From positions 105,001 to 169,000 of the forward strand of contig JAFBJZ010000883.1 of the NCBI GenBank assembly GCA_016785225.1: a DNA stretch of 64,000 nucleotides, written 5' to 3'. Each line of letters starts with the position of its first letter. The stretch's first letter is position 1. This DNA is from Psettodes erumei (taxonomy: Eukaryota; Chordata; Actinopteri; Pleuronectiformes; Psettodidae). Shown here piece after piece: positions 9,251-20,873 of the stretch. The position numbers and the translations under genes were made by a program. The notes below the pieces were generated by a model. It saw nothing but the letters and a program-made list of their open reading frames with translations. It was not told the DNA's origin and searched no databases.

Positions 9251-12200
9251 TCAGGCGTCGATGCGGAAGGACAGCAGCTTCTCCGAGTGCAGGTTGTTGA
9301 GTGTCCGCAGGTCGGGCAGCTTCAGCAGCAGTTTGGTGAAGCGCGGCGAGTCCAGGTTGTGGTGGTTGTTGGAGGTGGAGTCCAACTTGCCGACCAGCGA
9401 GCGCAGAGCTCGGATCAGGTTCTCCTGCAGCTGCTCCACCGAGGCCACGTTCTCGATACCGGAGCGGTCTGAGGAAGAGGAGAACATGAGGAAGGTTGTT
9501 AGCGTACAACGTTTGTAGTGTTTTCATCGTACGAAAAGAAGAACAGACATTTTGTGGTGGTGTTCCTCAGGGCTCAACCCTGGGCCCCCTTCTCTTCTCC
9601 ATCGCCCCTCCGTCCTCACCTGCAGACACCAGCACCACGGCGGTGAACAGTCCCAGCTCCTCGGCGTTCAGCTCCAGCACGGCCAGTTTGTGGCTGAAGT
9701 CGAACATGGCGCCCAGCAGCTCGCTCATCCCCATCGCCTGCAGCTCCTCCAGGCTGTAGGTGGCGCCGGAGAGAAACGTGACCGTGTGCTCCTTCACGCT
9801 GAACAGCGACGCGAAGCGAACCATGAGGACCTGCGGGGGAGGAGGTGCTTGATTTATTCTTGTTGCTGCACAGAAACATTTTGAGGGACATCAGCGCGGC
9901 GTACCTCGAAGGTGCCGGCCTTCAGCAGGGTGACCTGGTCGTTCTGCGACAGAGCGCTGAATCCTGGGATGTGTTTGGCGAACTCCACCACCTCCCTGAC
10001 GGCAGGGGTGAAGGACAGAGAAAAGTCCTCCCAGATCTCCTGGGGGGTCTTCGAGGGGTCGGCGTGAGGCTGCATGTTCATTGGACACGCCTGCAGAGGG
10101 AGGAGAGATCCGTCAGCCAATCAGGTAGCAGTTCGCTTGACGTTCCACCCGAGCAGCAGAAATACTCAGTGACAGTTTGGAAGTACTTCACGTACTTTAA
10201 ACATCTCAGTTAAAGTACTTCATGGTGCAGTAAACTGTGATACTTTACTTGTCATGGAGCATTTTGACATGTCTGTACTTGTACTAACATGAAGGATCTC
10301 AATATATCATCAACCACTGAAAATGACCAAGACCTTTGGTGGGAAATCGGCACCTTATTGATTATTGATTGATTGACATTACAGGAATAAAGGGGGCGGG
10401 TTTAAATCCATGTTTTTGATTGGTTCTCACCAGTACTCTCCCCCTGCGGTTCTTCAGTGGACAGTTCTGCCCCGGGGTCACGTGATCACCGAGCCCGTCG
10501 CCGATCAGGTTGCTGTTGTGTGAGCTCCGCCTCCCGTTGCCGTGGTGATGATGCGTGCCGTTGCAGCTGTTGTCTGGCGGCAGGTAGCGCCCCGTGCCCA
10601 GGTTGTTGTTGTGGTGAAAGATGGTGTTGAGGCCGTTGGCGTGGTAACCATTGGGGCAGCGGTTGGGGCCCCAGAGCTCCGCCTCCTTGTGCTGGTGGTG
10701 GGCGTGGTTATTCTGCTGCTGCTGAGGTGGCGCGTGGTGATTGGCCAGCTTGTCGTGAGCGTAGAGGAAGGTCTCGCGGTGAGCGCGGGCGATGGCGCTG
10801 ATGGTGGAGTCCAACCCGGGACTGGGAGGGGGGGAGGGGGAGGGGCTCTCACGTGGGGGAGGAGGAAGAGGAGGAGGAGCAGGTGAGGAAGAGGATGCTG
10901 GGGCAGGAGGGGAAGGGGAGGAGGGGGCGAGCGGCAGGGCCGAGGGCTGAGGCTGGGGGGCCACGGTCACTCCTGGGCAGGGAGAGGAGGAGGAGGATGA
11001 TGATGATGATGAAGAGGAGGAGGAGGAGGAGGAGGAGGAGGAGGAGAGGCTGGCGAGCTGGAAGTCGTTCTGCAGCTGGTTGTTGACCATGTTGTTCATG
11101 GCGCTCTGCATCTCTGCCAACATGCGCTGCTTCTCACGCTTCGGGATCCGACCGAAACGAACCGCTGTGGGGGGGCACAGACAGAACGCCTCAGAACCGA
11201 GTCAGGCTGACAGGTGTGTACAGGTGAGACAGGTGTGTACAGGTGTGCGCAGGTAAGATAGGTGCGTACAAGTGATACAGATGTGTATAGGTGAGAGAGG
11301 TGTGTACAGCTGAGACAGGTGAGACAGGTGTGTAAAGGTGTGTCCAGGTGAGAGAGGTGCGTACAGGTGTCTGTAGGTGAGACAGTTGGAGACTGGTTTA
11401 TACAGGTGACACAGGTGTGTTCAGGTGAGACAGATGTGTACAGGTAAGAGAGGTGCGTGCAGGTGACCCAGGTGTTTACAGGTGTCTGTAGGTGAGACAG
11501 GTATAGATTGGTGCATACAGGTGAGACAGATGTGTATAGGGGAGACAGGTGTGTCCAGGTGAGACAGGTGAGACAGGTGAGACAGGTGTGTAAAGGTGTG
11601 TCCAGGTGAGAGAGGTGCGTACAGGTGTCTGTAGGTGAGACAGTTGGAGACTGGTTTATACAGGTGACACAGGTGTGTTCAGGTGAGACAGAGATGTGTA
11701 CAGGTAAGAGAGGTGCGTGCAGGTGACCCAGGTGTTTACAGGTGTCTGTAGGTGAGACAGGTATAGATTGGTGCATACAGGTGAGACAGATGTGTATAGG
11801 GGAGACAGGTGTGTCCAGGTGAGACAGGTGAGCACTGACCGTCGCGGCTCATGCCCACAGACAGGCACTTCTTGAAGCGACACTGCTGGCAGCGGTTCCT
11901 GTTGATCCTCACGACGCTGCAGCTCTCGTTCTTCAGACACTTCTTGTACTGGATGTTCTGCTGGATGCTGCGGCGGAAGAAACCCTGAGGGAGGGGCGCA
12001 GGTGCGAGGGGGGCGGGTCAATACACAATCTGCACCCAGATCGGGACGTTTCGCCCGGATCCTCGCCGGCCTCTCACCTTGCAGCCCTCGCAGGCGTGAA
12101 CTCCGTAGTGGAACCCCGAGGCCACGTCGCCGCAGACTTTGCACAGCAGCACCATCCCGTTCAGCTCTGAAACACACAGGTCCAGGATCAGACCGGACCG

Positions 12201-12888
12201 AACCGGATCGAACTGACTGTCCCGTGCTCACCCGGAGCCTGCAGGTGCAGCGACCGATCGGTTGACACGCAAATAATAATGCGTCACTCGCGCTCAAACC
12301 ACAGGAGGTCAAACTGGGCTCTTACTGGTCAGACTGGCCACCGACTTGCTGGGCGACGCCCTCAGAGACCCTCCGTCGTCTCGGCCCCGAGGAGAACCTC
12401 CCGCCGAGGAGGAGGCCGAGGAGGAGCCGTCCTCTCCCGCGGACCCGGAGCTGCTGCTGCCGCTGAGGAAGGACGGGGTTGAGGAGGAGGAGGAGGAGGA
12501 GGAGGAGGTGAAGCAGGGCTGCGAGTTGGAGTTGTCACTGTACATGGAGACTGGACTGGTGCCTCCACAGGAACCCACGTAGGAGATCACACCTCCTGCA
12601 GGAGGGAGGAGAAGCCAGAACGTTTGAGCCAGAAACCAAAAATAAAATGTGGCTTTATTCTTTTTAAAGGTTTCCGGAGGAGAACGTTCTCCAGATGTTC
12701 CTCAGCAGAAGAACTGACTGAGCTGGTCTGGGATCAGTCTGACAGGCATGAGGCCGGAGGGAGGGGGAGGAGCGGGGGGGCGGGGGGGCTGAACGTAAAC
12801 AAACTTTCTAGGAATTTTAAGAACAGGGAGGGGGAGTAATGCCCCCCCCACACACACACCCACACAGATCCGCCCTGCACCTGTTTCT

Positions 12889-12935
<47 letters not shown>

Positions 12936-14530
12936 TGGTGGGGGGGCTCTGTTTAAACACACAGCATGTGTGAGAGCTGCACGTGTTTCACACACACACA
13001 CACACACACACACAAAGAACAGTGTGTAAAATATGCACTACCCCCCCCCCCCATTCAACACAAGGTCACAGGGTCACTCTGTCTCCATGGTAACACACCC
13101 CCCCCACACACACACACACTGTTGTTGTGTATTGTCACCGTCAGATGTTACGTAACCACCTCCACTGTCCACCGGGTCACATGACACCGACCGTCACATG
13201 TCCACAACAGAGGTGATAAGGAGAAACCCCCCCCCATCACCCTCCTCTTCCTCAGCTGTCCTGTCCAATCACAGCGCAGCGATCTGATGATCACATGACA
13301 GGGAGGAGTGCAGGGAGAGCTGAAAGCCACGGTAAGTGGACCTTTGAGTGCAGGTGGGCAGGGATACGACCCGGTGTGGTTAAACCCTGAACCTGTCAGG
13401 TAATACTGCAGTAATACTGTAGTAATACTGCAGTAATACTCTGAATGACTGAGCTCTGATCAGTTATTGATTACAGTTTATAGATCGTCTTCTTCCAGCA
13501 GGAGCCTTGATTCAAAAACAACACGTGTGTCTTCACTTCAGTTCAACCTGCTGCTGTTCTCCCCCCTCCTTCTCCTCCTCCTCCTCCTCCTCCTCCCTCC
13601 CCCTCCTCCCCCCTCCCTCGTGCAGACACGGGGGGAGGCTCGTGCGTCCTCAGTCGTCACGCCCCTGAGCCACGTGCCTCCTCCACACAGCCGGCTACAC
13701 AACGAGACACGACACACCTCCCCCCTCCCTCTGCCGCGCACTCACGTTCCCACCATTCATTAACACACACACGCACACACACACACACACACTGTCCTCA
13801 CAAACACAGACACACAGAGATAACTGGAGCTGTCCATGGTGGTGTGTGTGTGAGAGAGTGTGTGTGTGTGTGTGTGTGTGGGTGTGTGTGTGCGTGCGTG
13901 TGGTGGGGTCTGGTTCAGCCCCGTGTCACATGACGAAGCCTGTGACTCTGTGTGCTGATCGTCATGGTAACAGATGAGATGTGGTTGGACCTCCTCAGTG
14001 TTCAGGGGCAGGAACCAGGACAATCCCGGCTCCAGAACCAGCCCCAGGTCCAGAACCATCCCCAGGTCCAGAACCAGCACCAGGTCCAGAACCAGCACCG
14101 GCTCCAGAACCAGTCCGGTCCACTCCTCTCTCACTTTTTCAGGAACATTTAACATTTCCACCTGATTCTTTGTTCAGTGGAGGAAAAAGAGAGAATCTGA
14201 TTGGTTCCTGCTGCTGCTCCACATCGTCACACAGGAAGGGGGGGGGGACAGCCAATCAGAGCAGCACATGGCAAAGTAGGCAGGGAGACATGTAAGTCTT
14301 TCTCATCATTATTCTGATATCAGTTCTGATGATGATCGGTGATAACTGATCACGGGTCATCATGTGATGAAAACATCATGTATGAACATATCAACATATA
14401 TGACATGGGGGGGGTTATGCAATGAGCTCAGTCTGAGCAGCAGCCAATCACAGCGCGCTGAGCTCGGTGAAAACAAAGCGCACATGGCTCGGTTCGCGGG
14501 TCCATGTGAACCGGCAACGACAACGTGTGG

Positions 14531-14567
<37 letters not shown>

Positions 14568-15064
14568 CTCCACCTGACACCCAGCGACCCACCGACCGAC
14601 CGCTGCCATCATGACCCAGTTCCCCGAAACACAGCCCGGATCACGGTGACGGTCCCCGTGACGCGCCGCGGGCTGCACCGGGTCTGTCCGCGGACCGCAG
14701 CCCCGCGACGGCCGACACTTCCACACAAGGCGCGGTCCACCCGGTGACGGTGGCGCGTCAATAAGGCAGTGCGGTCCAGAAAGTCCAGAACCAGAACTTT
14801 GAACAGCACCAGTTACTGCAGGAGCGTCAAACCGAGACCAACCGCAGTGAGAACACCGCGCGGCCACCGAGGGACTCACCTGTCCTGCACCTGGTCCACT
14901 AAGCGGACTGATGACCTCACACACAGGTCTGCTGCCGTGAACCAGGTTAACCTGCCTGACAGGCTGCGCGCGGCGGACACACCTGTAGCACGGCACGACA
15001 GGCGGACATTTCCTCACTAACGCAGACACGAGAGGTCAAAGGTGAAGCTGAGGGACCCTGAACC

Positions 15065-15116
<52 letters not shown>

Positions 15117-15128
15117 CGTCTTTACCTG

Positions 15129-15159
<31 letters not shown>

Positions 15160-15192
15160 GCTGTTGTTTGTGTCCATGGCGGTCGTGGTCAT
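9251..15192 (-). CDS. nr1d1: Nuclear receptor REV-ERB alpha (NR1D1)
   Basis: A heme-binding nuclear repressor that binds RORE/RevDR2 sites, recruits NCoR and represses bmal1 in the circadian loop. Coding exons on the minus strand: 15126-15192 (ATG at 15192), 12326-12595, 12078-12166, 11840-11984, 10431-11164, 9905-10090, 9620-9830 and 9251-9468; total 639 aa, phases consistent. The start MTTTAMDTNNSN runs into ten asparagines, then GGVISYVGSCGG. The zinc-finger DNA-binding domain has CKVCGDVASGFHYGVHACEGCK and GFFRRSIQQNIQYKKC, with the intron between the two fingers. A long hinge follows with a serine run and His/Asn-rich stretches. The ligand-binding domain has EIWEDFSLSFTPAV and ends KLLLKLPDLRTLNNLHSEK, lacking an AF-2 helix 12 as the family does. 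The N-terminus and first-exon structure fit NR1D1 rather than NR1D2. It runs tail-to-tail with zwint and is divergent from med15. Confidence 0.97.
9559..9603 (+). mobile_element. Reverse-transcriptase motif remnant (non-LTR retrotransposon)
   Basis: Within an nr1d1 intron the plus strand encodes GVPQGSTLGPLLFSI, the conserved motif of LINE-type reverse transcriptases (GxPQGSxLGPxLF). Only about 15-25 codons are recognisable; the rest of the element is absent. A sibling fragment is at 60886-60930. Confidence 0.6.
11200..11835. repeat. CAGGTG-rich minisatellite with a 258-bp duplication
   Basis: In the nr1d1 intron between the second zinc-finger exon and the hinge exon, short units such as GAGACAGGTGTGT recur. 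A block starting near 11321 is repeated almost exactly from 11579 (offset 258, then 260 after a 2-bp insertion). The array ends directly at the 11840 exon, so it touches its donor region. Confidence 0.85.
13063..13076 (+). promoter_or_regulatory. DR2 nuclear-receptor half-sites (RevDR2-like) in nr1d1 intron 1
   Basis: AGGTCA, a 2-bp spacer, then GGGTCA. The DR2 spacing is that used by REV-ERB homodimers, and mammalian NR1D1 is known to repress itself through a RevDR2. Location in the gene's own first intron makes autoregulation plausible; binding is not shown. Confidence 0.45.
13148..13155. promoter_or_regulatory. Palindromic D-box in nr1d1 intron 1
   Basis: TTACGTAA, extended to the ten-base palindrome GTTACGTAAC, 72 bp from the DR2 motif. 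PAR-bZIP activators and NFIL3 bind this core and act on clock genes. Confidence 0.45.
13671..13676. promoter_or_regulatory. E-box CACGTG in nr1d1 intron 1
   Basis: A canonical CLOCK/BMAL1 E-box core. Mammalian Nr1d1 has functional E-boxes in both promoter and first intron. Confidence 0.35.
14010..14120. repeat. 18-bp minisatellite in nr1d1 intron 1
   Basis: About five units of a CCAGGTCCAGAACCAGCA-type sequence in tandem, diverging at both ends. Confidence 0.75.
15033..15045 (+). promoter_or_regulatory. DR1 half-sites near nr1d1 exon 1
   Basis: AGGTCA, one base, AGGTGA. DR1 is the spacing used by RXR heterodimers such as PPAR and by HNF4. It lies 80 bp inside intron 1. Confidence 0.3.
15067..15115. 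repeat. (TG)n microsatellite next to nr1d1 exon 1
   Basis: About 24 TG units, followed within 10 bp by the exon 1 donor and a (TTG)n stretch that encodes the asparagine run. Confidence 0.9.
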
Positions 15193-16483
15193 CCTGAGCC
15201 CCAGCAGAGTCACGCACGAGAGCTATTTTTAAAATCCCGGAGATGTTCCGCTGCGCCGCGCGCATCACAACCAGGTGAGTGTCGGACAGGAGGAACACTA
15301 CCGAAGAAGAAGAACAACAAAAAGAAGGAGAAGAAGTGGAGGTGTCTTCACTCCGCTCTGAAGTGAGGTGACGTCTGTCCGCCGCGCGAGGAGCCTGTCA
15401 TCTGCTGCACGCGCTCCGCTCCCTCGCGCTGTGTGTTTTGTTTTTTTTTCAAACAGAGCGCGCGCCCTGCTGGCTGATGATGATGCGGGGGCTTTCGTGC
15501 CCGCACGCGGCAGAAAACGGGACCATGTGACCGCGGGGAGAGCCTCGTGCCCCAGTGACACACTTTCCCGCCCCGCCTCTCTCCCTCCTCCGTGTCGTCG
15601 GCGCTGCTTTAAATCCCCCAGCACGTGGAGCTGCCCTGTTCTCAGACAGAGAGGGGCATTATGGGAAGTGTAGGCGGATGGATCCTGCTGTAGTCGTTTG
15701 AGACCTCAGTACCTTCCCCTCTCAGGCTGACGTTTTAAAGCTTTATATGTTTATGTTTCTGACTGGCTAGCTCAGATTAGCAAGATAATGTCAGTCACCT
15801 CAGGCCTCTGTCTTCATTCACCAGCATGTGAGTCAACCTCATTAGCAATGGACCTCCATATAAATTCATTTAACAAACAGTTCATGAATTTCCTGTGACA
15901 CCAGAGGACGTTCAGCCAACGAACCAAGTATCTGTACTACCACGATTTACGAAAATATATTTAAAAAACAGACAGAGACAGTTTAAGAGGATGTGAGTAA
16001 ATTAGTTTTATTAAATTACTTTTAAAATCTGTGTTGTTTGGCTCACGACAAAACACTTAAGTCACAAAAAATATAATATATAAAAAAATATAAAATCTGA
16101 CCAGTTACCTGATAGTTTTACTCCATACATATAAATATATACATATATAAATATAAATATATATGCGATAATAATATAATAATATTTTCTTCAGTTTCGC
16201 TGGACTCGAACCTGAACTGCAGCACTGACTGATGGCGCCCCCTGCTGGTCGGCCGCGCTACAACACTTTACTCCATCAGCTCGTTGGCGCGGACGTCCTA
16301 TCGCACGCACGCGCACGCACGCACGCACGCCGCTGCAGCTGCAGCAGCAGCAGCAGTTCAGCTTCTGGCCTGCAGGCGGCGCCAGCAGCCGCCATTTTGC
16401 CTCAGAGCGGAAGAAGGTAGAGCAGAGGAAAACAATCAACTCCGCTGGAAAAAAAAATCCTCCCAAACGACAGAATCCCCGCC
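15193..16483. promoter_or_regulatory. Divergent nr1d1/med15 upstream region
   Basis: About 1.3 kb between the two start codons. Near nr1d1 it is GC-rich, with an E-box CACGTG at 15622-15627 that suits the clock gene. The middle (about 15900-16190) is AT-rich with TATA-type repeats. Near med15 it becomes CpG-rich again with a (GCAC)n stretch at about 16300-16330. Start sites cannot be placed. Confidence 0.5.
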
Positions 16484-17949
16484 ATGGACGTCCCGGGACC
16501 GGACAGCGACTGGAGGAGCCCCCAGTTCCGACAGAAGGTCGTCGCTCAGATGTGAGATAATCCGGGTCCGAGCGTCGGGTCGGGTCGCATCACTCTGCCG
16601 CTGTTAGCCGCACGAGCTAAGCTAACGTTAGCGCGGCGAGAACGAGCGTCACGTCAGACCGTCATTCACAAAACCGGGGAATTAAGACCGAGACGCGAGG
16701 CGGCGTGATTAGCACCGGTCCTCCGCCGGGACCGAGCACCTGTACCGACCGGTCCCGGTCCAGTCTTGAAGTCGGCTCACGTAAAGTGACCGGAACAACG
16801 TGTAATCTCACGGTTAGCAGCTGATGCTCATCCGGTGTCCACTTCTCTGACATCCCCGTTAGTTCGGCACCGTGAACAGAACCGAGCGTGGAGTCACATC
16901 GTCACCGTAGACACGTGACCACGTCATAGATCCGCTTCCGTTTAAAAAGTAAAAACAGTTTACGTTCACTGGTTCAGCGTGTGCGGCTCCGTCAGGACGA
17001 ATAAGAGCCCGACGGACCGCCCGGCGGTTCTGTTTGTGATGACGTCAGCCGCGCTCAGATCGGTGGGGTTGAGTCGACGGGTCGGTTCCGTCCACCTGAG
17101 CGATGACGAGCGTGTGTTTCCTTCCAGCGAGGAGGCCATGAGGAAGGCGGGAACCCCGCACTCCAAGTCCAGCAACGACATGGAGAACCACGTGTACGTC
17201 AAGGCCAAGTCCAGAGTGAGTCCACTGAGCCGTGTGTGTGTGTCCGTGTCCCCTGAGGACGGGCCCACAGTGACCCGTGTGGTTTTGTCCCCTCAGGAGG
17301 AGTACTTGTCTCTGGTGGCGCGGCTGATCATCCACTTCAGAGACATCCGTGAGTATTTCCCTCAGAACCCTCAGAACTCGATGCAGAACCGACCCGTGAC
17401 TAACGACCGGCGTCTCCTCCTTCGCAGACAAGAAGACCATGGGAGGTCCAGGTAGGTGGACCCGGCCCCCGCGTGTCCGTCGGGCCCGTCCCGTCCTCTC
17501 CGTCCTGTCGTGACCTGCGCTCTGCATGCGGAGCTGCGTAATGTGGTCTGTCGTCTGCCCTTCTGCTAGATCCCATGAACACCCTGACTAACCTGACCGG
17601 GGTCGGAGGGGGCCCGGGCGCCATCGGCATGGGGCCCCGCCCCGCCGGCGCTCCCGTGGGTGGCATGGGCGCCATGGGGCCGATGCAGATAGGCCAGCAT
17701 GCCATGGCGGGGGTGGCTGGAAACCCACAAGCCCGTGAGTGTGTTTCCTCGGCGTGGTGCGCGTCCGTCTGGCTGCGTCTCGTACTTTCGGCTTCGGCAC
17801 GTTGTGTGTTCGAGACCCGTCCGAGCTCCTCCCCCCCCCTCGCCGCGCCGCCCCCCGCAGGCCGGCCCGCGCCCTCACCCCCCCCTTCTCGCTCGCCCCG
17901 CAGTAGGGGGGCCGGGCCAGATGCCGATGCAGCAGATGGTGCAGGCGGC

Positions 17950-17984
<35 letters not shown>

Positions 17985-20873
17985 CCATCCAGTTCCAGCA
18001 GTTCCAGCAGGCCCAGCAGCAGCAGCAGAACGCCGCCATCCAGCAGCAGTTCCAGGTGCAGCAGCTGAGGCTGCAGCAGCAGCAGCAGCAGCAGCAGCAC
18101 CACCAGAACCAGCAGCTCCAGCAGCAGCACCAGAACCAGCAGCAGCAGCAGGCCCAGAGCCAGCAGCAGCAGAACCAGGTACGAGAAGAGCCGACGGCGG
18201 GGCGGCGTCAACGAGGACTCGGCGCCCGACCGACTCTCTGTCCCCGCAGATGCACCAGACCCGGATCCAGCAGCAGCAGATGGTCCAGCTGCAGCTCCAG
18301 CAGCACGCTCAGGCCCAGGCCCAGGCTCAGGCTCAGGCTCAGGCTCAGGCCCAGGCCCAGGCCCAAGCTCAGGCCCAGGCCCAGGCTCAAGCCCAGGCTC
18401 AGGCCCAGGCCCAAGCTCAAGCCCAGGCCCAGTCCATCCAGCACATGGTCCAGCAGCAGCAGCAGGTCCAGGCCCAGGGTCAACCTCAGCCGGGTCAGAT
18501 GCCTCCACACTCCCAGCAGCAGCAGCCGCAGCCCGGCATGGTGCCTCAGTCTCTGGCCGGGCAGATGGCGTCCAATCAGCACGTCCCCCTCAGCTCGCTG
18601 AGTCAGCAGCAGCAGCAGCACCAGCTCAAGATCCAAGCCTTCCAGGTGAGACCGGCCTCGCGGCCCGCACGCCCGCGCCGTCCGCACCGGGTCCGCTAAA
18701 AGTTCTGTTTGTGTCGAAGCAGGCCCGTGCAGCGCTGCAGCAGCAGCAGCAGGCGCAGCACGCGCAGCAGGCGGCGCAGCAGGCGGCGCAGCAGGCCACG
18801 GCGCAGGCGCAGCTCAACGCCGCCGCACCTGGACAGGTGAGGTGACCTTTCTAAATACTCAGAGTCCTTCACGGCAACCGCCGGCGCGTCCGTCCTCTCA
18901 CCCGTCCCCTTGTGCGTCCCCTGAAGCTGGTTCGTCCCGGGATGCCGCTTCCGAACCGGCTGCCGCGCGCCGCCCTCAACCCCTCCATCCCTCCTCCCAA
19001 CGCGGCGGCCGCCGCCGCAGCCGCTGCCGCTGCCGCCGCCGCCGCCGCCGCTGCGGCAGGAGGACAACCGATGTCACAGCAGGTATTAGTCCCCGCCCGC
19101 CTCTGTCCGTCCTCGTCGTCCTCTGCCTCTCCCTCTCACCTGTCCGTCCGCCTCCGCAGGTGCAGCAGCATTCCATGATGTCGTCGCCCTCACCTGTGCA
19201 GGTCCAGACGCCGCAGTCGATGCCCCCCCCTCCTCAGCCGTCCCCCCAGCCCCCGACCTCGCAGCCCAACTCGGCCAGGTAGGACGAGGAGTTCTGGTTC
19301 TAACGCGCGTGACCGCGACGCCCGGGTTCTGACCCGCCTCCTCTGTCCAGCTCCGGTCCCACTCCGTCCCCGGGCGGGTTCCAGCCCAGCCCGTCCCCTC
19401 AGCCCTCGCAGAGCCCCGCCACCGCCAGAACCCCGCAGAACTACGGCGTCCCCTCTCCCGGACCGCTCAACACTCCAGGTACTCGCGCCCGCTCCCGGAT
19501 CCTTTCGGTCCCGGTCCGGCGTCTTTCGTCATCGCGCGGTCTCGCCCGCCCGCAGGTAACCCCAGCTCGGTGATGAGTCCGGCCGGGACCGCGTCTCTGG
19601 AGGACCAGCAGTACATGGAGAAACTGAAACAGCTGTCCAAGTACATCGAGCCGCTGCGCAGGATGATCAACAAGATCGACAAGAACGAAGGTCAGAGCGA
19701 TCGATCGCCGATCGACGGCGAAGGAACGAACGTTTTATTGATCGTCCTCCGCGTGTGCTCACAGACAGGAAGAAGGACCTGAGCAAGATGAAGAGTCTGC
19801 TGAACATCCTGACCGATCCCAACACCAGGTAACGCGCCTCACCTGGGCCCGGACGACCTGCCTGAGCCCAGGTGAGGCGCGTCTGACCGTCCCGCGTCCT
19901 CTGACCCGCAGGTGTCCTCTGAGGACGCTGCAGAAATGCGAAATCGCTCTGGAGAAGCTGAAGAACGACATGGCCGTGGTGAGACCGCGTCAAACCGCCG
20001 CCCGCGTCCCGTTCGCGTCCGGGTTCTGATTCTGTCTCCCCCCCGTCCGCCTCAGCCGACGCCCCCTCCCCCGCCCGTGGCCACCAAGCAGCAGTACCTG
20101 TGCCAGCCGCTGCTGGACGCCGTCATGGCCAACATCCGCTCGCCGGTGTTCAACCACTCCCTGTACCGCACCTTCGCCCCCGCCATGACCGCCATCCACG
20201 GCCCCCCCATCACGTAGGTGTCGCGCTCGCGGGTCAGACGCGACGGAGGCGCCCGCCGTGACTCACCCCCCCCTCCCCCTCCCTCAGGGGTCCCAGCGTC
20301 GCCGGGCGGAAGAGGAAGCACGAGGACGACGAGCGGCAGACGATCCCCAACATCCTGCAGGGGGAGGTGGCTCGCCTCGACGTCAAGTTCCTGGTCAACC
20401 TGGATCCGTCGTTCTGCAGCAACAACGGCACCGTGCACCTGGTCTGCAAACTGGGTGAGCCCCCGGGGCGCCGGGCCGGCCGCCGGTTCCGGTTCCGTCG
20501 GGGTTTTTAACGTTTGTCCCGTCCGTCCGCAGACGACAAAAACCTGCCGAGCGTCCCCCCCCTGCAGCTCAGCGTCCCGGCGGACTATCCGGACCAGAGT
20601 CCTCACTGGGCCGACGACGGGGACCAGTACGGTGAGACGGCAGGTCTTCATCTCCGCACGTTCCCGCGCTCGCCGTGCGTCCGTTCTCACGGAGACGGTC
20701 CCGTCCCTCTGTCCCCCTGTCCCCCCCGTCCTCCAGGTGCCAACAGCTTCCTGCAGACCGTCCACAGGAACATGACGTCCAAGCTGCTGCAGCTGCCGGA
20801 CAAACACTCGGTGACGGAGCTGCTCAACACCTGGGCCCAGAGCGTCCGCCAGGCCTGTCTGTCTGCGGCCTGA
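16484..20873 (+). CDS. med15: Mediator complex subunit 15 (MED15/ARC105)
   Basis: MED15 is a tail subunit of nuclear Mediator that contacts activators such as SREBP and SMADs through an N-terminal KIX domain. Eighteen coding exons: 16484-16551, 17128-17215, 17297-17348, 17428-17451, 17570-17734, 17904-18178, 18250-18645, 18723-18836, 18927-19082, 19160-19278, 19351-19478, 19556-19690, 19765-19828, 19912-19978, 20056-20213, 20288-20454, 20533-20631 and 20737-20873. All phases fit; the product is 803 aa, close to human (788). The KIX start is MDVPGPDSDWRSPQFRQKVV with EEAMRKAGTPHSKS and EEYLSLVARLIIHFRDIH. The centre is glutamine-rich with an (AQ)21 repeat and a 19-alanine tract. The conserved C-terminus has EDQQYMEKLKQLSKYIEPLR, FNHSLYRTFAPAMTAIHGPP and ends WAQSVRQACLSAA. 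Most introns are 70-150 bp. Confidence 0.98.
18307..18432 (+). repeat. med15: Hexanucleotide tandem repeat encoding (Ala-Gln)21 in med15
   Basis: 21 hexamers of GCYCAR type (GCC/GCT followed by CAG/CAA) make a strict Ala-Gln alternation inside the glutamine-rich region. Synonymous differences among units show the repeat is partly diverged. Confidence 0.95.

Noticed and set aside
10505..11086. Thr/Pro-rich and Glu/Arg-rich alternative frames over the nr1d1 hinge exon
   Set aside because: The Ser/His-rich frame joins the DNA-binding and ligand-binding exons in phase; the others do not.
11096..11776. 226-codon HLSHLDTPLHTCLTC-type frame
   Set aside because: Product of the CAGGTG minisatellite in an nr1d1 intron.
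16300..16330. (GCAC)n stretch as a regulatory element before med15
   Set aside because: A simple repeat with no recognised factor motif.
17588..18687. Large minus-strand frames rich in Leu/Gly opposite med15
   Set aside because: Mirror of CAG- and GCC-rich exons; the plus strand has the conserved MED15 protein.
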